A stretch of 11,468 bases of DNA from contig SBBR01000070.1 of assembly GCA_005239615.1 (NCBI GenBank), forward strand, positions 1-11,468, written 5' to 3'. The notes below the pieces were generated by a model. It was not told the DNA's origin, did not search any database, and was given only the letters and a program-made list of their open reading frames with translations. Numbering within the stretch: the first letter of the stretch is position 1; every line of letters starts with the position of its first letter. Origin of the DNA: an archaeon. GTDB lineage: Archaea > Iainarchaeota > Iainarchaeia > Iainarchaeales > Iainarchaeaceae. The position numbers and the translations under genes were made by a program. Positions 11,309 to 11,468 of this stretch are shown one piece after another.

Positions 11309-11468
11309 ATGCACGACGACCACATAGAGGCACTGATTGTGAGGTATGTCAAGGACGGCGACTGCGTGAGCATAGGTTCCGGGGAACTTGGGGAGAGATT
11401 TATGAAGAAGCTGGCTCTCGCGCTGGAGGCGAAGCACATCCCTATATGGAACATAGATTTCGTGCCAA
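11309..11468 (+). CDS. Partial CDS, possibly ribose-5-phosphate isomerase A-like
   Basis: The first 53 codons, cut by the window end, read MHDDHIEALIVRYVKDGDCV, then SIGSGELGERFMKKLALALE and AKHIPIWNIDFVP. The order 'helix, VKDG-x-V-x-GxGSG, helix, basic strand ending in a VP' fits the N-terminal Rossmann half of RpiA, which interconverts ribose-5-P and ribulose-5-P in the pentose pathway. RpiA usually has GTGST where this has GSGEL, so a related family with the same fold (DeoR/eIF2B-like) is possible. ATG 11309 is supported by a well-placed TATA box. Confidence 0.45.
   Translation, partial: MHDDHIEALIVRYVKDGDCVSIGSGELGERFMKKLALALEAKHIPIWNIDFVP

Noticed and set aside
1..11468. CRISPR array, rRNA or integrase gene
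   Set aside because: No regularly spaced direct repeats, no rRNA-like conserved blocks, and no integrase or transposase motif were seen on either strand.

Overview
The window reads as archaeal chromosome, most likely a small-genome DPANN-type lineage or a euryarchaeal relative. The lineage is inferred from gene content, not from any search. Supporting signs are a family B replicative DNA polymerase with intact proofreading, a type 2 methionine aminopeptidase, an archaeal-style histidyl-tRNA synthetase, three tRNA genes whose anticodon-loop introns fit (one loosely) the archaeal bulge-helix-bulge rule, and TATA-like boxes about 26-28 nt before start codons, as expected for leaderless transcripts.

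Layout. 1-503: two hairpins and a frame-shattered pseudogene, ending in a good TATA box. 504-2009 (+): a protein laid out like HerA/DUF87 ATPases but with both Walker motifs replaced. It converges on 2049-2510 (-), a small coiled-coil protein. 2544-2634: a cluster of DNA palindromes resembling an orphan transposon end. 2748-5213 (+): DNA polymerase B. 5214-5812: a frameshifted Cys-rich surface-protein remnant, then a 13-bp inverted-repeat element. 5813-6718 (+): methionine aminopeptidase. 6773-7264 (+): a decayed Fic/Doc gene and a small companion, each cut by an in-frame stop. 7341-7464: tRNA-Arg(GCG) with a 50-nt intron. 7558-8040 (+): an arrestin-like Spo0M-type protein. 8116-8232: tRNA-Leu(TAG) with a 33-nt intron, followed by nested hairpins and a degenerate second copy of the tRNA 3' end. 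8544-9190 (+): a CYTH-domain N-terminus joined out of frame to a ProA C-terminus. 9375-9450: tRNA-His(GTG) just upstream of hisS (9528-10796). 10841-10944: tRNA-Thr(GGT) with a 31-nt intron and an odd elbow. 10979-11149 (-): a small zinc-ribbon protein. 11309 to the window end (+): the start of a possible RpiA-like protein.

The intact genes are mainly information processing: replication, N-terminal protein maturation, tRNAs and a synthetase. The gaps between them are full of decayed genes (at least four loci) and structured repeats, so the region looks like a housekeeping island where inserted or surplus genes are being lost. The strongest leads are the inactive-looking HerA-like protein with its coiled-coil neighbour, the polymerase with His where the Tyr steric gate should be, the duplicated tRNA-Leu 3' end, and the tRNA-Thr lacking the usual G18 and T55.
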